DNA from: Vesta saturnalis
Lineage: Eukaryota; Arthropoda; Insecta; Coleoptera; Lampyridae
Direction: 5' to 3'
DNA: 64,000 nucleotides
NCBI GenBank assembly: GCA_036346205.1
Contig: JARFJB010000667.1
Span: 1 to 64,000 of the forward strand
Part shown: one piece after another, positions 1-11,330 of the stretch
Numbering within the stretch: the first letter of the stretch is position 1
Layout of the letters: each line of letters starts with the position of its first letter
Translations under genes and position numbers: made by a program
The notes under the pieces: model-generated
What the model was told of the DNA's origin: nothing
Database searches by the model: none
The model's input: the letters and a program-made list of their open reading frames with translations, nothing else

Positions 1-573
1 CTCTACAGCACTACTTTCCTCTGCACTTAAACCTTCTTGGTCTGAACTTTCAGGTAGACAAATGTCATTCTGCGCTTGTTTGAGTTCATGGCTTTTCAAG
101 TATCTCTTTCTGCGAAGTGCATTTCCTTCAGGTTCTGTCACTTTTTCATTTTTACGTAGAGGTAAATTACAGGATGGAACTGCGTCAATTCTTAATCTTG
201 CTCGTTTGTGTTTAACATCTTCAATTTAATTTAATTTAGTTTTTAATTATAAAATAGGTACAGATCTGCTACACACTGCCATTAATTTTAATTACCTGGT
301 AAAAAAAAATCTTCTTTCTTAAAATGTAGAGAACAAACCCTTAAAGACGGGGTAACATGTGTTTTCCTACGTAATGCTAATTTCCATGCAAGTCTGCGGT
401 CAATTTTTTCAGTATTACCACTTTTGTTGGTTATGTCAACAAGTTTTACATTTTTTTTTGGAAAAGAATGAAAACTTAATCGAGTGTCTTCCTAATTTGC
501 TGTGGCATCCATAAACAGAACAATTAACGTTGCATACTTTTCCATTTTCTTTAATAATCGGTTTATTCTCCAT
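1..573 (-). CDS. THAP-domain protein, N-terminal two exons (partial, runs off the left edge)
   Basis: A THAP zinc finger binds DNA and is common in transposon-derived insect proteins. Exon 1 (573 to 296) begins MENKPIIKENGKVCNVNCSV and shows the C2CH signature: Cys-x4-Cys in NCSVYGC, a conserved Trp in LAWKLALRR, and Cys-x2-His in VCSLHF. It ends at a GT donor (295-294). Exon 2 starts after an AG at 219 (218 to 1) with the AVPSCNLP motif that closes THAP domains, then turns Lys/Arg-rich and acidic. A one-base frame slip lies in the A-run near 455, which may be a sequencing error or a real lesion. The rest of the protein is outside the window, so I cannot say whether it is a host gene or a P- or Kolobok-type transposase. 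Confidence 0.75.
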
Positions 574-1154
574 AATTCAATAGAATAAGACAAAAGTTAA
601 TAGTAAACACACGCACATTATACTACTTATACTAGTGTTAATTACTGGCAGCAGGTGGCGCATGCTAATATGTAAACTGCCAATACTTTGTTCAACCATT
701 GACTAAAAAATTTTAAGACACGCAAGTGTAATGTTAAATTGCGTTCCCAACATGCTGTCTTTTTCTAATGGAACCCCTGCTCCCCACCGCCAACAAGCTT
801 CTGAATTGTAAACTAACGACATCGTTGCAAATTTTCTGAACTGATTACTCGACTGCACGAGTCATGACGAGACTGATTGTCATTGTCGGGTCGGCGCCAT
901 CCGTCTACATACTCATAGATAAATAAAAACCTTACATACTATTGATTATTTATAAATGTACAATATAAAGCAAAAATATAAATTGCCAACAGTCAAATCG
1001 TACCACGAACTTTTTTACGAAAAATATTTAAGGGGTAATTTTTAAAAACTATTACCAGGGCGTTATACAGTTTTGTCGCATTATACGTAAAACCACATTC
1101 GAACAATGTTGTACGATGTGCAGGTATGGTAAAATTATTTACATATAACAATTC
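574..1154. other. Stretch with no recognised gene
   Basis: Upstream flank of the THAP gene, probably holding its promoter and 5' leader. I see no coding signal, RNA gene or clear repeat. Confidence 0.4.
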
Positions 1155-1556
1155 TATGTATAAAATTTAAGAAATGAAATTTCCACCTTGTTTTAAGGAG
1201 AGCCAATTTAATTCTTGCACGTAATCGCTAATATGGTCAAATTTACGTAGACCATACATAAATCTGCAACAAGTATTTTGTAGATGTTGGAGCCTGTTTC
1301 TGTTAATGTAATTTAGAAATGGGTAATAAACAGTTAAACAATATCCATACATCGGAGAAATTAATACTTCACATAATTTTTTTTCTAAACTTAAAATTAT
1401 TATTGACTTATTAGTAAATAATAATCGTAGTTTCATCTAGGCCATTTTGATCACGTAACTTACATGATCACTAAAATTGTATTTACGATCTAAAACTAAA
1501 CCTAGATTTTTTATTTTCTCCGCAAAAGGTAAGGAAACACCGTTTTTTAAACTAAA
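1155..1556 (-). pseudogene. LINE reverse transcriptase, post-RT segment (fragment)
   Basis: Reading on the minus strand gives KIKNLGLVLDRKYNFSDHV and then, after one stop, a segment with RLQHLQNTCCRFMYGLRKF, DHISDY and ELNWL. This is the well-conserved stretch just after the RT domain in insect LINEs of the Jockey/I type (pattern 'RLQ..QN.C.RF...R..DHIS....LNWL'). Nothing of the catalytic RT core or endonuclease is present. One in-frame stop lies near 1437. It abuts the nad5 copy at about 1556 with no visible spacer. It differs from the LINE at 2065-5215 and is an older scrap. Confidence 0.7.
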
Positions 1557-1873
1557 TTAGGAGAAATAATTATAAAAAATATAGAAATAATGAATAAAAC
1601 AACTAATACAATAAATCGATTTAAATTTATTTCCCCATGTATATATTCCTCACTGTAATAAATTACTATAGAAGAAATATATAAAACAAATCTCAAAAAT
1701 AATAAAGATATTCAATCAAATAAAATAATTATACAAATTATTCTAGAATTTAAACTTAATACTCGTACTCAATAAAAATTAAATAATCAAAAATCACAAA
1801 ATATAAACTCGAAAATAATAAAATTACTCTAAAAAAAAGTGAAAACTTAAAATAAAATTTACAAATTGAAATT
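1556..1873 (-). pseudogene. nad5: Mitochondrial nad5 N-terminal part (nuclear copy)
   Basis: Nuclear copy of NADH dehydrogenase subunit 5, a complex I membrane subunit. Read on the minus strand with the invertebrate mitochondrial code it gives the conserved N-terminal run: IEYEY, LFDWMSLLF, VIYYSEEYM, GEMNLNRFI and ISPNL. Small frame slips are present and the rest of nad5 is missing where the LINE scrap begins near 1556. trnH lies directly upstream, as in the ancestral insect mitochondrial order. Confidence 0.85.
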
Positions 1874-1936
1874 ATTTAAGATAAATTTCATATTTTTAAT
1901 TCCACAATTTAATGTTTTTTTTTAAACTACCTAAAT
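1874..1936 (-). tRNA. trnH: tRNA-His (mitochondrial, nuclear copy)
   Basis: The acceptor strands ATTTAGG and CTTAAAT pair in a 63-base cloverleaf candidate. The anticodon loop carries GTG (1905-1903) after the usual insect ATTAAATT stem context. It lies between nad5 and nad4 on their strand, exactly where mitochondrial trnH belongs. Confidence 0.75.
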
Positions 1937-2064
1937 GACAAGTAAATAAATCACCAACAAGAAAAATTAAATTTAAAGGAACTCAATCAAGAAATATAAG
2001 TAAGTATTCACGTAAACATCCAGAAGAACAAGAATATATCCCATTAATTAATTTTCCATGTTGA
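1937..2064 (-). pseudogene. nad4: Mitochondrial nad4 C-terminal end (nuclear copy)
   Basis: Minus-strand reading gives YSLYLHSNTQHGKL, then SSGCLREYLL and PLNLIFLVGDLF, the conserved C-terminus of NADH dehydrogenase subunit 4. The remainder of nad4 resumes at about 5216, so the LINE between them inserted into nad4 after the mitochondrial DNA reached the nucleus. Confidence 0.85.
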
Positions 2065-5000
2065 GTATTTGAATGTAAATATAAAGAATAACATACATAA
2101 ATTTAATTTAAAAATGGAAAGTATTCTTCAATGGAACTGTAACGGATGTCAAAAAAGTTCGAGCGAGTTGAGACTAATCGCAAATGAACGCACACCATTA
2201 GTTATTTGCCTTCAAGAGACACATTTTAAAACACAAGATAAATTTAAAATACCCAATTATGTGAGCATTAGACGTGACATGCCCCACGAAAGGCGTGTAA
2301 AAGGTGGTGTTGCAATTTTTGTCCACAATGATTGTGTCTACAAAGAAACACAATTGCGTACTCATTTGCAAGCAATTGCAGTACACGTGTCGCGCCCATT
2401 TAAAATGACAATTTGCAATATCTACTTGCCAGACAACACGTGGACACCGCTTGACTTAGAAAATTTTATCTCGCAACTTCCAGAGCCGATTCTGTTGTTG
2501 GGTGACTTTAACTCCCATAATCCTTTGCGGGGTTCTGATAAATATGATAGAAGGGGAAAAACAATAGAGGACTTACTGGATACAACAGGGCTCATTTTAC
2601 TTAATAATGCCCAGGAACCAACGTTCTTTAACGCCAGATCCAATAACTTTTCCACGATCGATCTGACTTTGTGCTCCCCTCGGATAGCTCCGAACCTCAC
2701 ATGGGAAGTAGCTCATGATCTACATGGAAGTGATCACTTTCCCATTCTTATCAGTACGTCACAATCTAAAGGTCACGTAATGTTACCCGTGAAATGGAAG
2801 TTAATAAGAGCTGATTGGGACAATTTTAAAAACAAGGTACGTCCTATTAATAGAGCGCTGGAAATCGATGATATGGTAAACGAATCGATTCTGCAAGCTG
2901 CCGAAATATGAATTCCTAGGACAAGCCACAAAGTAAACCGAATACCTGTACCTTGGTGGAACCCAAAAATCGGTGAAGCTATTAAGGCCAGAAAAGTGGC
3001 TCTGAAGAAGTTTTCAAAAAACCCCACTACAGAAAACCGTACCAATTTTAAAAAACTCAGAGCAATAGCACGACGAGAGATTAAAACCTCACAAAGGTCC
3101 TCATGACGAAGTTACGTCAGTTCATTACAAACAACAACGCCTACTACAGAGTTGAGGACTAAAATCCGTGCCAACTCCGGGGCAGTAGCCGAGCAACTAG
3201 CTAATCTTTACCAACAGGTTAGCAGTACAAATAACTACAGTGCAGATTTTAAATTTAAAATGACGACACAGCAGCCACCCTTAGATCTTACTGAAATAAC
3301 CTATCAAAGCTCCAACGAGTCAATTACTATGGAAGAACTCCGCATAGCTCTACACGAAGCTAAGGAAGGTGCGACTGGAATCGATGATATCCCAAACGGA
3401 ATGCTGAAAAACCTACCATACTCATGTTTGCTGGATTTACTTTATACTTTCAACAAAATTTGGAACTAAGGCAAGTATCCAGAATTGTGGAAGACTGCAA
3501 TGGTAGTACCTGTCTTAAAAACCAGTAAGGATCCTTTAGAACCGGACAGCTACCGTTCGATCTCTTTATGTTGCTGTATGGAAAAACTCTTAGAAAAGAT
3601 TATCAATAAAAGACTGGTCAATTTAATGGATGAAAATAACTGGACAAATCATTATCAGGCGGGATTTCTGAAAAATTATAGCACAAATGATAAATTGGTG
3701 CAATTGTCAACGGCCATCTATGAAAGCTTCGGAAGAAGAGAACACCTAACAGCTGTATTTTTCGACATAGAGAAGGCTTATGATACAGTTTGGAGATATG
3801 CCGTATTGGAAAAGCTACATAAATGGGTGAAGGAAAATTAGCCTATACCATAAAGTCATTTCTGTATGATAGACGTTTTAAAGTGCGGGTAGGGAAAGCA
3901 GTGTCCGACGAACATATTTTAGAAAATGGAATACCTCAACGATCTCCACTTAGTGTAACTTTATTTGCTATTGCGGTAAATGATATCACAACTACACTAA
4001 AACCAACAATTGGCCGCTCTATATACGTTGACGATATCACGATTTATAGGTCCGGGAAAAGGGCGCTGCAATTAACAACGAGCTACAGAAAGCAATTAAC
4101 ACCATAGTGGAACAGGCACAAAAAGTAGGATTCCGGTTTTCTCACTCAAAAACAGTGTCTATGCATTTCTGCAAGCTAAGAACACCGCATTACGAACCTA
4201 ACCTTTACCTTGGAAATAAACGAATCAGAGTTGTGTCTCAAACAAAATTTCTTGGCATAATTCTTAACCCTACCCTCTCGTGGAGAAACCACATAGAATA
4301 TATATATATATACACAGTATCCAAACAAGTCTTGAATATAATAAAGTGCCTATCAAACACAAACTGGGGTGCAAACCGGGAAATTCTATTACGGATTTAT
4401 AAAATAATGATTCTTTCAAAGATAGAGTATGGATGCAATGCATACGGATCTGCATGCAAATCTCTCTTGAAGAAACTAGACACAATCCAAAATGTCTCAC
4501 TAAGATACTGTATGGGGGCTTTCCCCACAAGCTCTTCATATAGTTTATGCGCTGAAGCTGATGTTCTACCCTTAAAGTTCAGGCGCATGTGGCTGTTACA
4601 AAAATATGCTTGCAAAATCAGCATGAAGTCAACACATTTTAATTACGAGATCATCACTAAGAATGAAAATACGTGCAGAACATTAAATACGCTCATATAT
4701 GTACAATTAACCAAACAAAGGATCACATTACAGATCCCATCACAAGAAGCGACCAAAAAGGTGTACATTAGAGATAAAATATTAGACCAATGGCAAAATA
4801 CTTGGAATCAACAAAATAGCGCCCTTAAAGAACATCTACCGTCGATCAAAAAACGCAAAAAATACCCATCATTCTCAAGAAGGAACAGTATAGTCATTAC
4901 AAGACTTCGCATAGGTCATACAAAGTTGACACACGAACACATACTTACAGGATCACCCCGAGGAGTATGCCAAACATGCAACGTACAATTAACGATCCGA

Positions 5001-5215
5001 CATCTCTTCACTGATTGTCAAGCAAGCACAACAGAAATCTGTGATATAAGAGGTCCATTTCAAAATGCTAAAGTAAATGAAAGAAAATGAAAAGGTGCTT
5101 GAATTTTTACATTTATCAGAATTACACGGAAAAATTTAACCAACAAATATGCACATATTCAGAATACGTTTTGGAACAAGTAAATAATTCATAACAGGCT
5201 AAAGGCAAAATAACC
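2065..5215 (+). mobile_element. I-like non-LTR retrotransposon, 5'-truncated, inserted in the nad4 copy
   Basis: The element carries an endonuclease, a reverse transcriptase and a C-terminal tail but no ORF1, so it is 5'-truncated close to the endonuclease start. The 3' end reads CCTAATAAATAATTAA, compatible with the TAA-repeat tails of I-clade elements. No poly(A) is seen. Both flanks are nad4 (C-terminus on the left, middle on the right), which fixes the boundaries to within about 20 bases. The exact target duplication is not clear because the flanking bases are AT-rich. Clade assignment rests on the endonuclease/RT style and the RLRIGHT tail motif, so it is moderately secure. Confidence 0.8.
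2114..5090 (+). pseudogene. LINE ORF2: endonuclease and reverse transcriptase, broken
   Basis: ORF2 nicks target DNA and copies its RNA there. The apurinic-type endonuclease (2114-2911) starts MESILQWNCNGC and shows the catalytic blocks LQETH, LLLGDFNSH and GSDHFP. The RT (about 3480-4110) shows DSYRSISL, FFDIEKAYDTVWR (first Asp), GIPQRSPLS (normally GxxQGSPLS) and the YVDD catalytic pair at about 4027-4038. After the RT comes KFLGIILNPTLSWRNH, then a C-terminal tail RLRIGHTKLTHEH with a Cys/His knuckle CQTCNVQLTIRHLFTDC. The RNase H domain expected before that tail is absent; only about 40 residues separate the two. Stops or frame changes near 2911, 3100, 3469, 3841 and 4107 make it non-functional. 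Confidence 0.85.
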
Positions 5216-5917
5216 TTAGAAGTTGATGCCTAATAAATAATTAAAAAAACAACCTCTAAAAATAAAGTTAATCTAATTAAAATTATTGTAATTCAACTAT
5301 AAGAAACCAAACTATTAATTAATATAGTTTCCTAATAAATTTAAAGAAGGAGGAGCTGCTATATTAGAAGAACAAATAAAAATCATCATAATCTTATTCT
5401 AGGTATAATATTAATTAAACCTTTCTTTAAAAACAATCTACGACTAGATAAATGTTCATATGAACAATTAGCTAAACAAAATAATCCTGATGAACATAAA
5501 TGAGAAATTATTATTACAATTGAACCATATAAACCTCATATATTTATTGTTATTAAACCTCCTAATACTAATTTCATATGTGAAACTGATGAATATTCCA
5601 TTAAAGACTTAACATCCATTTGACGTAAACAAATTAAAGAAATAATAAAACCCCCTATTAAACCAATAATTATAATAATAAAATTAAATTTTAAACCTAT
5701 AATTATATCAATTTTTATAAAACGAATTAATCCATATCCCCTAACTTTAACATTACGCCAAAAATTATTGACCCAGAAATTGGAGCCTCTACATGAGCCT
5801 TGGGTAACCATAAATGAACAGAATATATAAATTTTAATTAAAAAACAAAAATTGTACAAATATAAAATAAATATTATTTTAAAAGAAAGATAATAAATAT
5901 CCAAAGTATAAAATTAT

Positions 5918-5969
<52 letters not shown>

Positions 5970-6495
5970 CATTGAATACGTTCAGGTTGATAACCTCAAC
6001 CTAAAATTAATAACAATGTTGGAATTAATCTAATTTCAAAAAAATATATAAAAAATAAATATATTTATTGAACTAAAAGTTATAAATAATGAAAATAATA
6101 TTATTAAAACAACAAATAAAAAAAAAATCACTATAATTTTTCTCAATATAAATTTTTCCTCTAGCTATAATTATTAAAGTACAAATTCAAATACTAAGTA
6201 AAATTATTAAATATCTTAAATAATCCCACCCAAATATATATCTAGTTGAACTTGAACTATAAAAAAATGTAAAATTAAAACCAATAAAAAATATATAAAA
6301 TATAATAAAAAATAAAAACTGAATATCTCAAAAATAATTTTTTAAAAAACATAAAGGAATCATAAAACTATTAAAAAATAAATTTTATCATAAAATATTA
6401 AAAGACTGAAAATAATCATTGCCATAAGAACGAACTATTAAATATTATACCAATATTTAAAAAAATGCAAAGAAACTCATTCTATCCATTAAATA
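5216..6495 (-). pseudogene. nad4: Mitochondrial nad4, main part (nuclear copy)
   Basis: Continuation of the complex I subunit 4 gene cut by the LINE. Minus-strand reading in the invertebrate mitochondrial code shows the hallmark blocks GWGYQPERIQW near 5970-6000, then after a TA-repeat expansion GGYGLIRFI, GGFIISLICLRQMDVKSL, MEYSSVSHM and, towards the C-terminus, AAPPSLNLLG. The LVKMP/LWLPKAH region reads in shifted frames, so there are several small indels. The N-terminal start near 6490 is uncertain because a deletion joins it to cob. Confidence 0.85.
5919..5966. repeat. (TA)n microsatellite inside the nad4 copy
   Basis: About 23 TA units interrupt nad4 just after the codons for GYQPERIQW, replacing or expanding roughly 15 codons of the mitochondrial gene. 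Confidence 0.9.
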
Positions 6496-6507
6496 AAATT
6501 TTAATTT

Positions 6508-6666
6508 GTTCATTTTAACAATTATTTTAATATTAATATGAATTGGCTAAACCAGTTGAAGATCCTTTCATTTTAACAGGCAAATTTTAACTACGTTATA
6601 TTTCTTATTTTTTCCTCTTATACTTTTAATATCAAAATTATGAGATAAAATTATATTCAATTAAGT
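6508..6666 (+). pseudogene. cob: Mitochondrial cob C-terminus (nuclear copy)
   Basis: Plus-strand reading gives WIG, then PVEDPFILTG and ILTTLYFLFFPL, the conserved C-terminal end of cytochrome b of complex III. Only the last ~50 codons are present. nad4L, trnT, trnP, nad6 and most of cob, which belong between nad4 and here, are deleted. Confidence 0.85.
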
Positions 6667-6730
6667 TAATGAACTTGTTTAAGTATATATTTTGAAAATA
6701 TAATAAAGAGTTAATTTACTTTATTAACTT
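6664..6730 (+). tRNA. trnS2: tRNA-Ser (UCN), mitochondrial, nuclear copy
   Basis: Acceptor strands AGTTAAT and ATTAACT pair. The anticodon stem-loop TATATTTTGAAAATATA presents TGA at 6693-6695. It follows cob on the same strand, as in the ancestral insect order. Confidence 0.85.
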
Positions 6731-6734
6731 TGCT

Positions 6735-7052
6735 ATAATTAATTAACTAAATAATTTGTACAGAAATAAACAACTTCAATCCTAAATAAAACATTAAAAA
6801 ATTTAAAGAAATAGGTAAAATCTTTTTCAAGCTAAGTATATAAGCTTGTCATATCGAAAATGAGGTAAAGGAGCTCAAATAAATATAAAAGAAATAAATA
6901 AAACAAACAAAAAAAAATAATTAAAAAATTATCTACCAAAAAAAAAAAAAAAACAAATATTATTCTCATAAACAAGATTCTTGAATATTCAGCCATAAAA
7001 ATCATAGCAAATCCTCCTCTTCCATATTCATTCCAGATTTCAATTAAAAAAC
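6735..7052 (-). pseudogene. nad1: Mitochondrial nad1, C-terminal half (nuclear copy)
   Basis: Complex I subunit 1. Minus-strand reading shows FESGMNMEEGGFAMIFMAEY near 7040-6980 (family pattern ESG.N.EY..G.FA..F.AEY), then PHFRYDKL and YLAWKKILPISLN near the C-terminus. A poly-A run near 6935-6955 breaks the frame. The N-terminal half, trnL1 and the 3' half of rrnL are missing; the deletion joins nad1 directly to rrnL at about 7053. Confidence 0.85.
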
Positions 7053-7739
7053 TATTTATTATGCTACCTTTGCACAGTTAAAATACTGCGGCTATTTAAT
7101 TATCACTGAGCAGATTAGACCTTAAATTATTCTCAAAAGGACATGTTTTTAATAAACAGGCAGAAAATTAATTTGCCGAATTCCTTTTTATAATCTAAAA
7201 AATTTTTTATCTTTAAAAACAAATTTACTAATTTAATCATAATAACTAATAATAAAAAATATAAAATTAATTTTTAATAAACAATTTAAAATTAATATAA
7301 ATTAATAATTAAATAATAAATAACTATTAAATTATTATCATGATTAACAATTAAAATTATACAAAATATAGATATTAAAATTTTTTTAATTTTAAATAGA
7401 AGCTAATCCCATTAAATATTTAATATTAAAACTTAAAAATTAAAAATTAATTCTTAAATAAATACTAATAGAATTAAATTATTTTCTTAAAAAACTAGAT
7501 ATATTTATCATTTCAAATTAATTATTTTAAAATATTATATCACAAATTGGAGAAAATCATTTAAATAATTTCAATTTAATCAACCCTGATACAAAAGGTA
7601 CAAAAAATTAATTCTTCTTTTTAAAATTTCACTCACATGGGTAATAAACTATAATAAAAAAAAATTTTCTTAATAATTAATAAAATAAAAATATTTTTAT
7701 TAAAAAATAAAAATAATTTAATTAATTCAAATTAACTGT
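7053..7739 (-). rRNA. rrnL: Mitochondrial 16S rRNA, 5' part (nuclear copy)
   Basis: The + strand at 7061-7091 is the complement of the strongly conserved insect 16S core (TGCTACCTTTGCACAGTT, then ACTGCGGC). It is followed by CAGATTAGACC and AAAGGACATG, also 16S landmarks. The 3' part of the gene, including the usual primer region, is deleted. trnV is not recognisable between this and rrnS. Confidence 0.85.
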
Positions 7740-8510
7740 ATAAAACAGTAATCTTTTGAATCTACTAGGTTACGACTTATCTCAATTTAAATGAGAGTGA
7801 CGGGCAATATGTACATATTTTAGAGCATTTATCATATAAAATAAATTTTTTATATTACTATCAAATCCAATTTCAAATAAAAATTTAAAATTATTTTCTA
7901 ACTATAAAATTATTATAACCCATTTCTACTTTTATATAAACTACACCTTGATTTGAAATAATTCATTATTATAAACCTTGAAAATTTAAATTCTTAAAAA
8001 AAATTCTTAAACAACGATATACAAACTTAATTAATAAAAGTGGAACTTATTGTGGAATATTAATTATAGAACAGGTTCCTCTGAACTGACTAAAATACCG
8101 CCAAATTTTTTAATATCCATGAACAACAAATACTAATCTGGTTTAATAATTTACAATTAATATAATAGGGTATCTAATCCTAGTTTATATTTTAATTTTA
8201 ATGAATTTAAAATTATTATAATAATTAATATTCAAATTTAAATTTCACCTAAAAATTCAAATATCTAATTTAATTAAATTAAAATTTAAAACCAAAAATA
8301 TTCAATTAATCTATTTGTATAACCGCAATTGCTGGCACAAATTTTATTAGATTTATTAAAATATACTGAAACATATATTAATAAATTTTCAATGTTAAAT
8401 ACTGAAAAAAAAACTTTTAATTAAAATTCTACCCGTAAATTCATTTTAAATAATAAATTTAATACAAATTGAATTATAAATTTAAATAAATTATTCCCCA
8501 AAATAAGCTA
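7740..8510 (-). rRNA. rrnS: Mitochondrial 12S rRNA (nuclear copy)
   Basis: Two universal 12S landmarks are visible in complement: GAGAGTGACGGGCAATATGT at 7793-7812 near the 3' end, and TAGGGTATCTAATCCTAGTT at 8166-8185. The length of about 770 bases is normal for insect rrnS. The 5' end near 8510 is estimated. Confidence 0.85.
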
Positions 8511-8717
8511 TTCTTAAATTTAAATTTAATTAATTCTAATTTAAATAAATTAATCAATTAAAAATAATTAAATAAATTATTAATAAATTAAATTTTACTA
8601 TTTTAGAAAATTACTTAATAATCAAATTTATTATTAATAAAATGGTATAAATCATTAAATTAAATTTTTAAATAAAAATAATCCAAAATAAATGAAAAAT
8701 TTAATTTTATTTATTTA
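8511..8717. other. A+T-rich stretch, probable mitochondrial control-region remnant
   Basis: Nearly pure A/T sequence directly after rrnS, where the insect mitochondrial control region starts. No repeat or stem-loop typical of an origin could be singled out. Confidence 0.5.
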
Positions 8718-9118
8718 AGGGCTTTTTCGTAACTGGTCAAGGTTGCTTTGCTAACAATAATTATTAATTGTCATTGTAAATTATTCATTGTTCAAAAACA
8801 ATTCATTCATCATTAAAACTTTATTTGGGACAGATTATTACTTTTTAAAGAAAAATTTGTTTATAAAAATGAATTATTACACCATTGAAGAAAAAGTAAA
8901 ATTTATTGAATGGCATTACTCTGGCAATTCACTTAGAAATATCAGAGATTTGTACTCGGCTAGTTATCAAAACCGGCAAATTCCAATTTTCATAATTAAT
9001 TTGTTTATTTAGAATATCATCTTCTTGTTTATAACAGACTTATTTTATTTGTGCTCCTTATTGTATTTATCCTGACACTTACATGGCTTATTAACGTTAC
9101 CGGTTACGAAAAAGCCCT
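8718..9118 (+). mobile_element. Small mariner-type element (internally deleted) with short inverted repeats
   Basis: The ends are inverted: AGGGCTTTTTCGTAAC at 8718-8733 and GTTACGAAAAAGCCCT at 9103-9118. They are flanked by TTTA on the left and TTAAG on the right, so a TA duplication (or TTAA) fits. The 400-bp element sits in the mitochondrial insertion after rrnS. It contains the start of a transposase gene and therefore looks like a deletion derivative of an autonomous mariner-type element. Confidence 0.8.
8869..9012 (+). pseudogene. DUF4817-type helix-turn-helix start of a mariner-like transposase
   Basis: The frame starts MNYYTIEEKVKFIEWHYSGN, then SLRNIRDLYS and YQNRQIP. This matches the N-terminal helix-turn-helix of insect mariner-like transposases annotated as DUF4817 (pattern Y...EK..IE.YY.GNS...R..F...F.NR..P). 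Nothing of the catalytic domain remains. The element at 58728-60302 carries the same kind of N-terminus in a different family member. Confidence 0.65.
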
Positions 9119-9306
9119 TAAGTTTTCCTAATTTTCTCGAAAACGGATGAACCAAATGTAAATGCAATTGTAACATAAGAAGCAGTCTTATTTCCTTAAG
9201 AAGTTTTACATTTGACATTTTACTGTAAAATAATTAGGGGAGAAAATATTTACAATAGTTTATTTTAACATGGGAATTCCCTATGTCCAGAAATTCAAGA
9301 GACACA

Positions 9307-9343
<37 letters not shown>

Positions 9344-10824
9344 GACAAATAAAAAAAAATTGATGGTGGTGATGTTATATCAGAAAGGTAAATCGCACCA
9401 CGGTCTAGCTCAGTGAGGTACAAATTTATAAAACTTACTGAATATGAGAACTCGTTCATCAGGTGTGAGGAAAGCAGAGATATTTTCATAGATATAATCA
9501 GTATTAGCATTTGTTTTAATTAGGCACCACTCAATTTCTAGGTTTAATAAATAAAATACAACAAAAATTGAGAAAGGTTGTATCTCAGAACATAATAGGT
9601 AATCTGAATAAGCACTAAACATCTGTATTTATATGTATATTTAATAAAGCAAAATGTCTGATGAAATCAGAATACAATAACTAAAACGATACTTCTTGTA
9701 CTGCCTTACAATCTTAAAATCACTAAATTAAACACTGTAGATAAGCTTACAATCTATGTATACTTAGAATTCAAAATGCAATCTATTTAATGATGAAATG
9801 TGTATTGACCCATGTCAACAAATTACAGTTGTGATAGGTTATGAACTCAAATGTTTTTATTTCAGGAGCAGGACTCAACTGTTCCTTTTTTTAACCGTAT
9901 CAAAATAACACAAACCGATTTGTTATTTACTTAACTGCATTAAAAGGATAAGTACTTACTTGTACAAAACAAATATTTTAATATCGTCTTAAACGAACTG
10001 TAGCTTCAGAATTTTCATTTCCAATTCCAAGACAAATATACGATAATGTAAGGTAATTTCCATTTGTAATTAACGTACAAATAGACGAAACATAAACGTA
10101 TGGGAAGGCACTATAACTTTCCTATGTCTTCAACATAAAAAAATAGACGTACAGTAGCATTTGGTAACATTCAAATATTGGCACCAAATGTTGTTGACCC
10201 TACAACAACTGAAGATATAACGAACGCAGATTCGAACGCAGAATATGTATAACAGCATATGTGATTGATGCAAAACAAAGGTATCTCCATTTATGTTCAT
10301 AAAGATGACATTGCATTAATCTGCCATTTTAACAAAGTTAAGCTCGTGACGTCATACCCACGCCACTCAATGATACGTAAATTTACCAAAATAAAAACTT
10401 TTCCTTAAGATAAACGGTATTCTTAATCCTTACTCTTATTGTGATTCCCTAGTCTTATTCCTTGTTTCTAATTCCCTATTAAATATAATATATAGAAAAT
10501 GTAATTAAACGCCTTTACATACCTTATAAAAGGGAAGCAAAACTTAAAAAAAGATAACGTCTTAAATGCACGACATGATAAAAGGAAATGCCTCAAACAT
10601 GCTCAACTTACGCTGCGCATAGAACTAAAATTGAATGTCTAAAATATATACAGGGACGTTCGTAATTATGTAGACGGAAGAGAAAATATTGCGATATAAA
10701 AATTTAATTATTAAACGAAAAAAGAAATGCTTAAAAATACTAAGGTAATGTAAATATACTTATCGATAATAATACAAAGTTCTAAATTTAAATTAAGGTA
10801 ACGACAGACAAGAATTGGCACGTT

Positions 10825-10871
<47 letters not shown>

Positions 10872-11207
10872 TATAAAACTTTATAAATAATAAAATATTT
10901 ATATAAATAAGTTATGGTATATAACATTAAAATTAGTTACATATAATAAGTAAATTTTTATTGAGGTTAAAAAATAAAATCAACCACTTTTTTTTCTCCA
11001 AATAACTAGAAATTCTGTACCTACCCATATTCACCTGTGATTTTTTGGCCTTGAATTTAAATTGGATGCTAAAATTAATTAACTAAAAAAATTTAAGTGA
11101 TTTAAATATTTAATTTTAACAATTCAAATACATTAAAAACAAAAACAAATGAAGTGCTTGACAAAAGAATTATTATGATATAATAAAAATGTAAAATTTT
11201 ACCTTCA
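9119..11207. other. About 2.1 kb without recognised genes, with two (TA)n tracts
   Basis: (TA)n runs lie at about 9309-9340 and 10830-10864. The GC content is higher than in the mitochondrial copy on both sides, so this is probably nuclear sequence or an unrecognised insertion standing where the control region and trnI would be. Short minus-strand frames (for example near 9410-9622) match nothing I know. Confidence 0.45.
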
Positions 11208-11269
11208 TTATAAATAATAGAATTCCTGTGAACATCAAAAATTCATGTACATCTTATACTAATTTATAA
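11208..11269 (-). tRNA. trnQ: tRNA-Gln (mitochondrial, nuclear copy)
   Basis: Acceptor strands TTATAAA/TTTATAA pair. The minus strand carries the anticodon loop TTTTGAT with TTG. It lies immediately before trnM on the opposite strand and overlaps its first bases, as in the ancestral I-Q-M cluster. trnI was not found. Confidence 0.6.
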
Positions 11270-11325
11270 AAAGATAAGCTAAATAAAGCTTTTGGGTTCA
11301 TACCCCAAATATAAAGATTCTTTTT
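11268..11325 (+). tRNA. trnM: tRNA-Met (mitochondrial, nuclear copy, shortened T arm)
   Basis: AAAAAGA pairs with TCTTTTT, the D arm is AGCT...AGCT, and the anticodon arm TTGGGTTCATACCCCAA presents CAT. The T arm is about 8-10 bases too short compared with usual insect trnM, which fits decay after transfer to the nucleus. Confidence 0.8.
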
Positions 11326-11330
11326 TTTTA

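Noticed and set aside
2422..2700. Minus-strand open frames of 60-90 codons inside the LINE and other transposase genes
   Set aside because: They are antisense shadows of recognisable coding sequence, with no domain of their own.
6735..8510. Real mitochondrial genome contamination
   Set aside because: Large internal deletions, frame slips, a shortened trnM and nuclear transposons inserted within it show it is an old nuclear copy.
9410..9622. Minus-strand 70-codon frame in the gap between rrnS and trnQ
   Set aside because: AT-rich, with no recognisable motif and no splice-supported extension.
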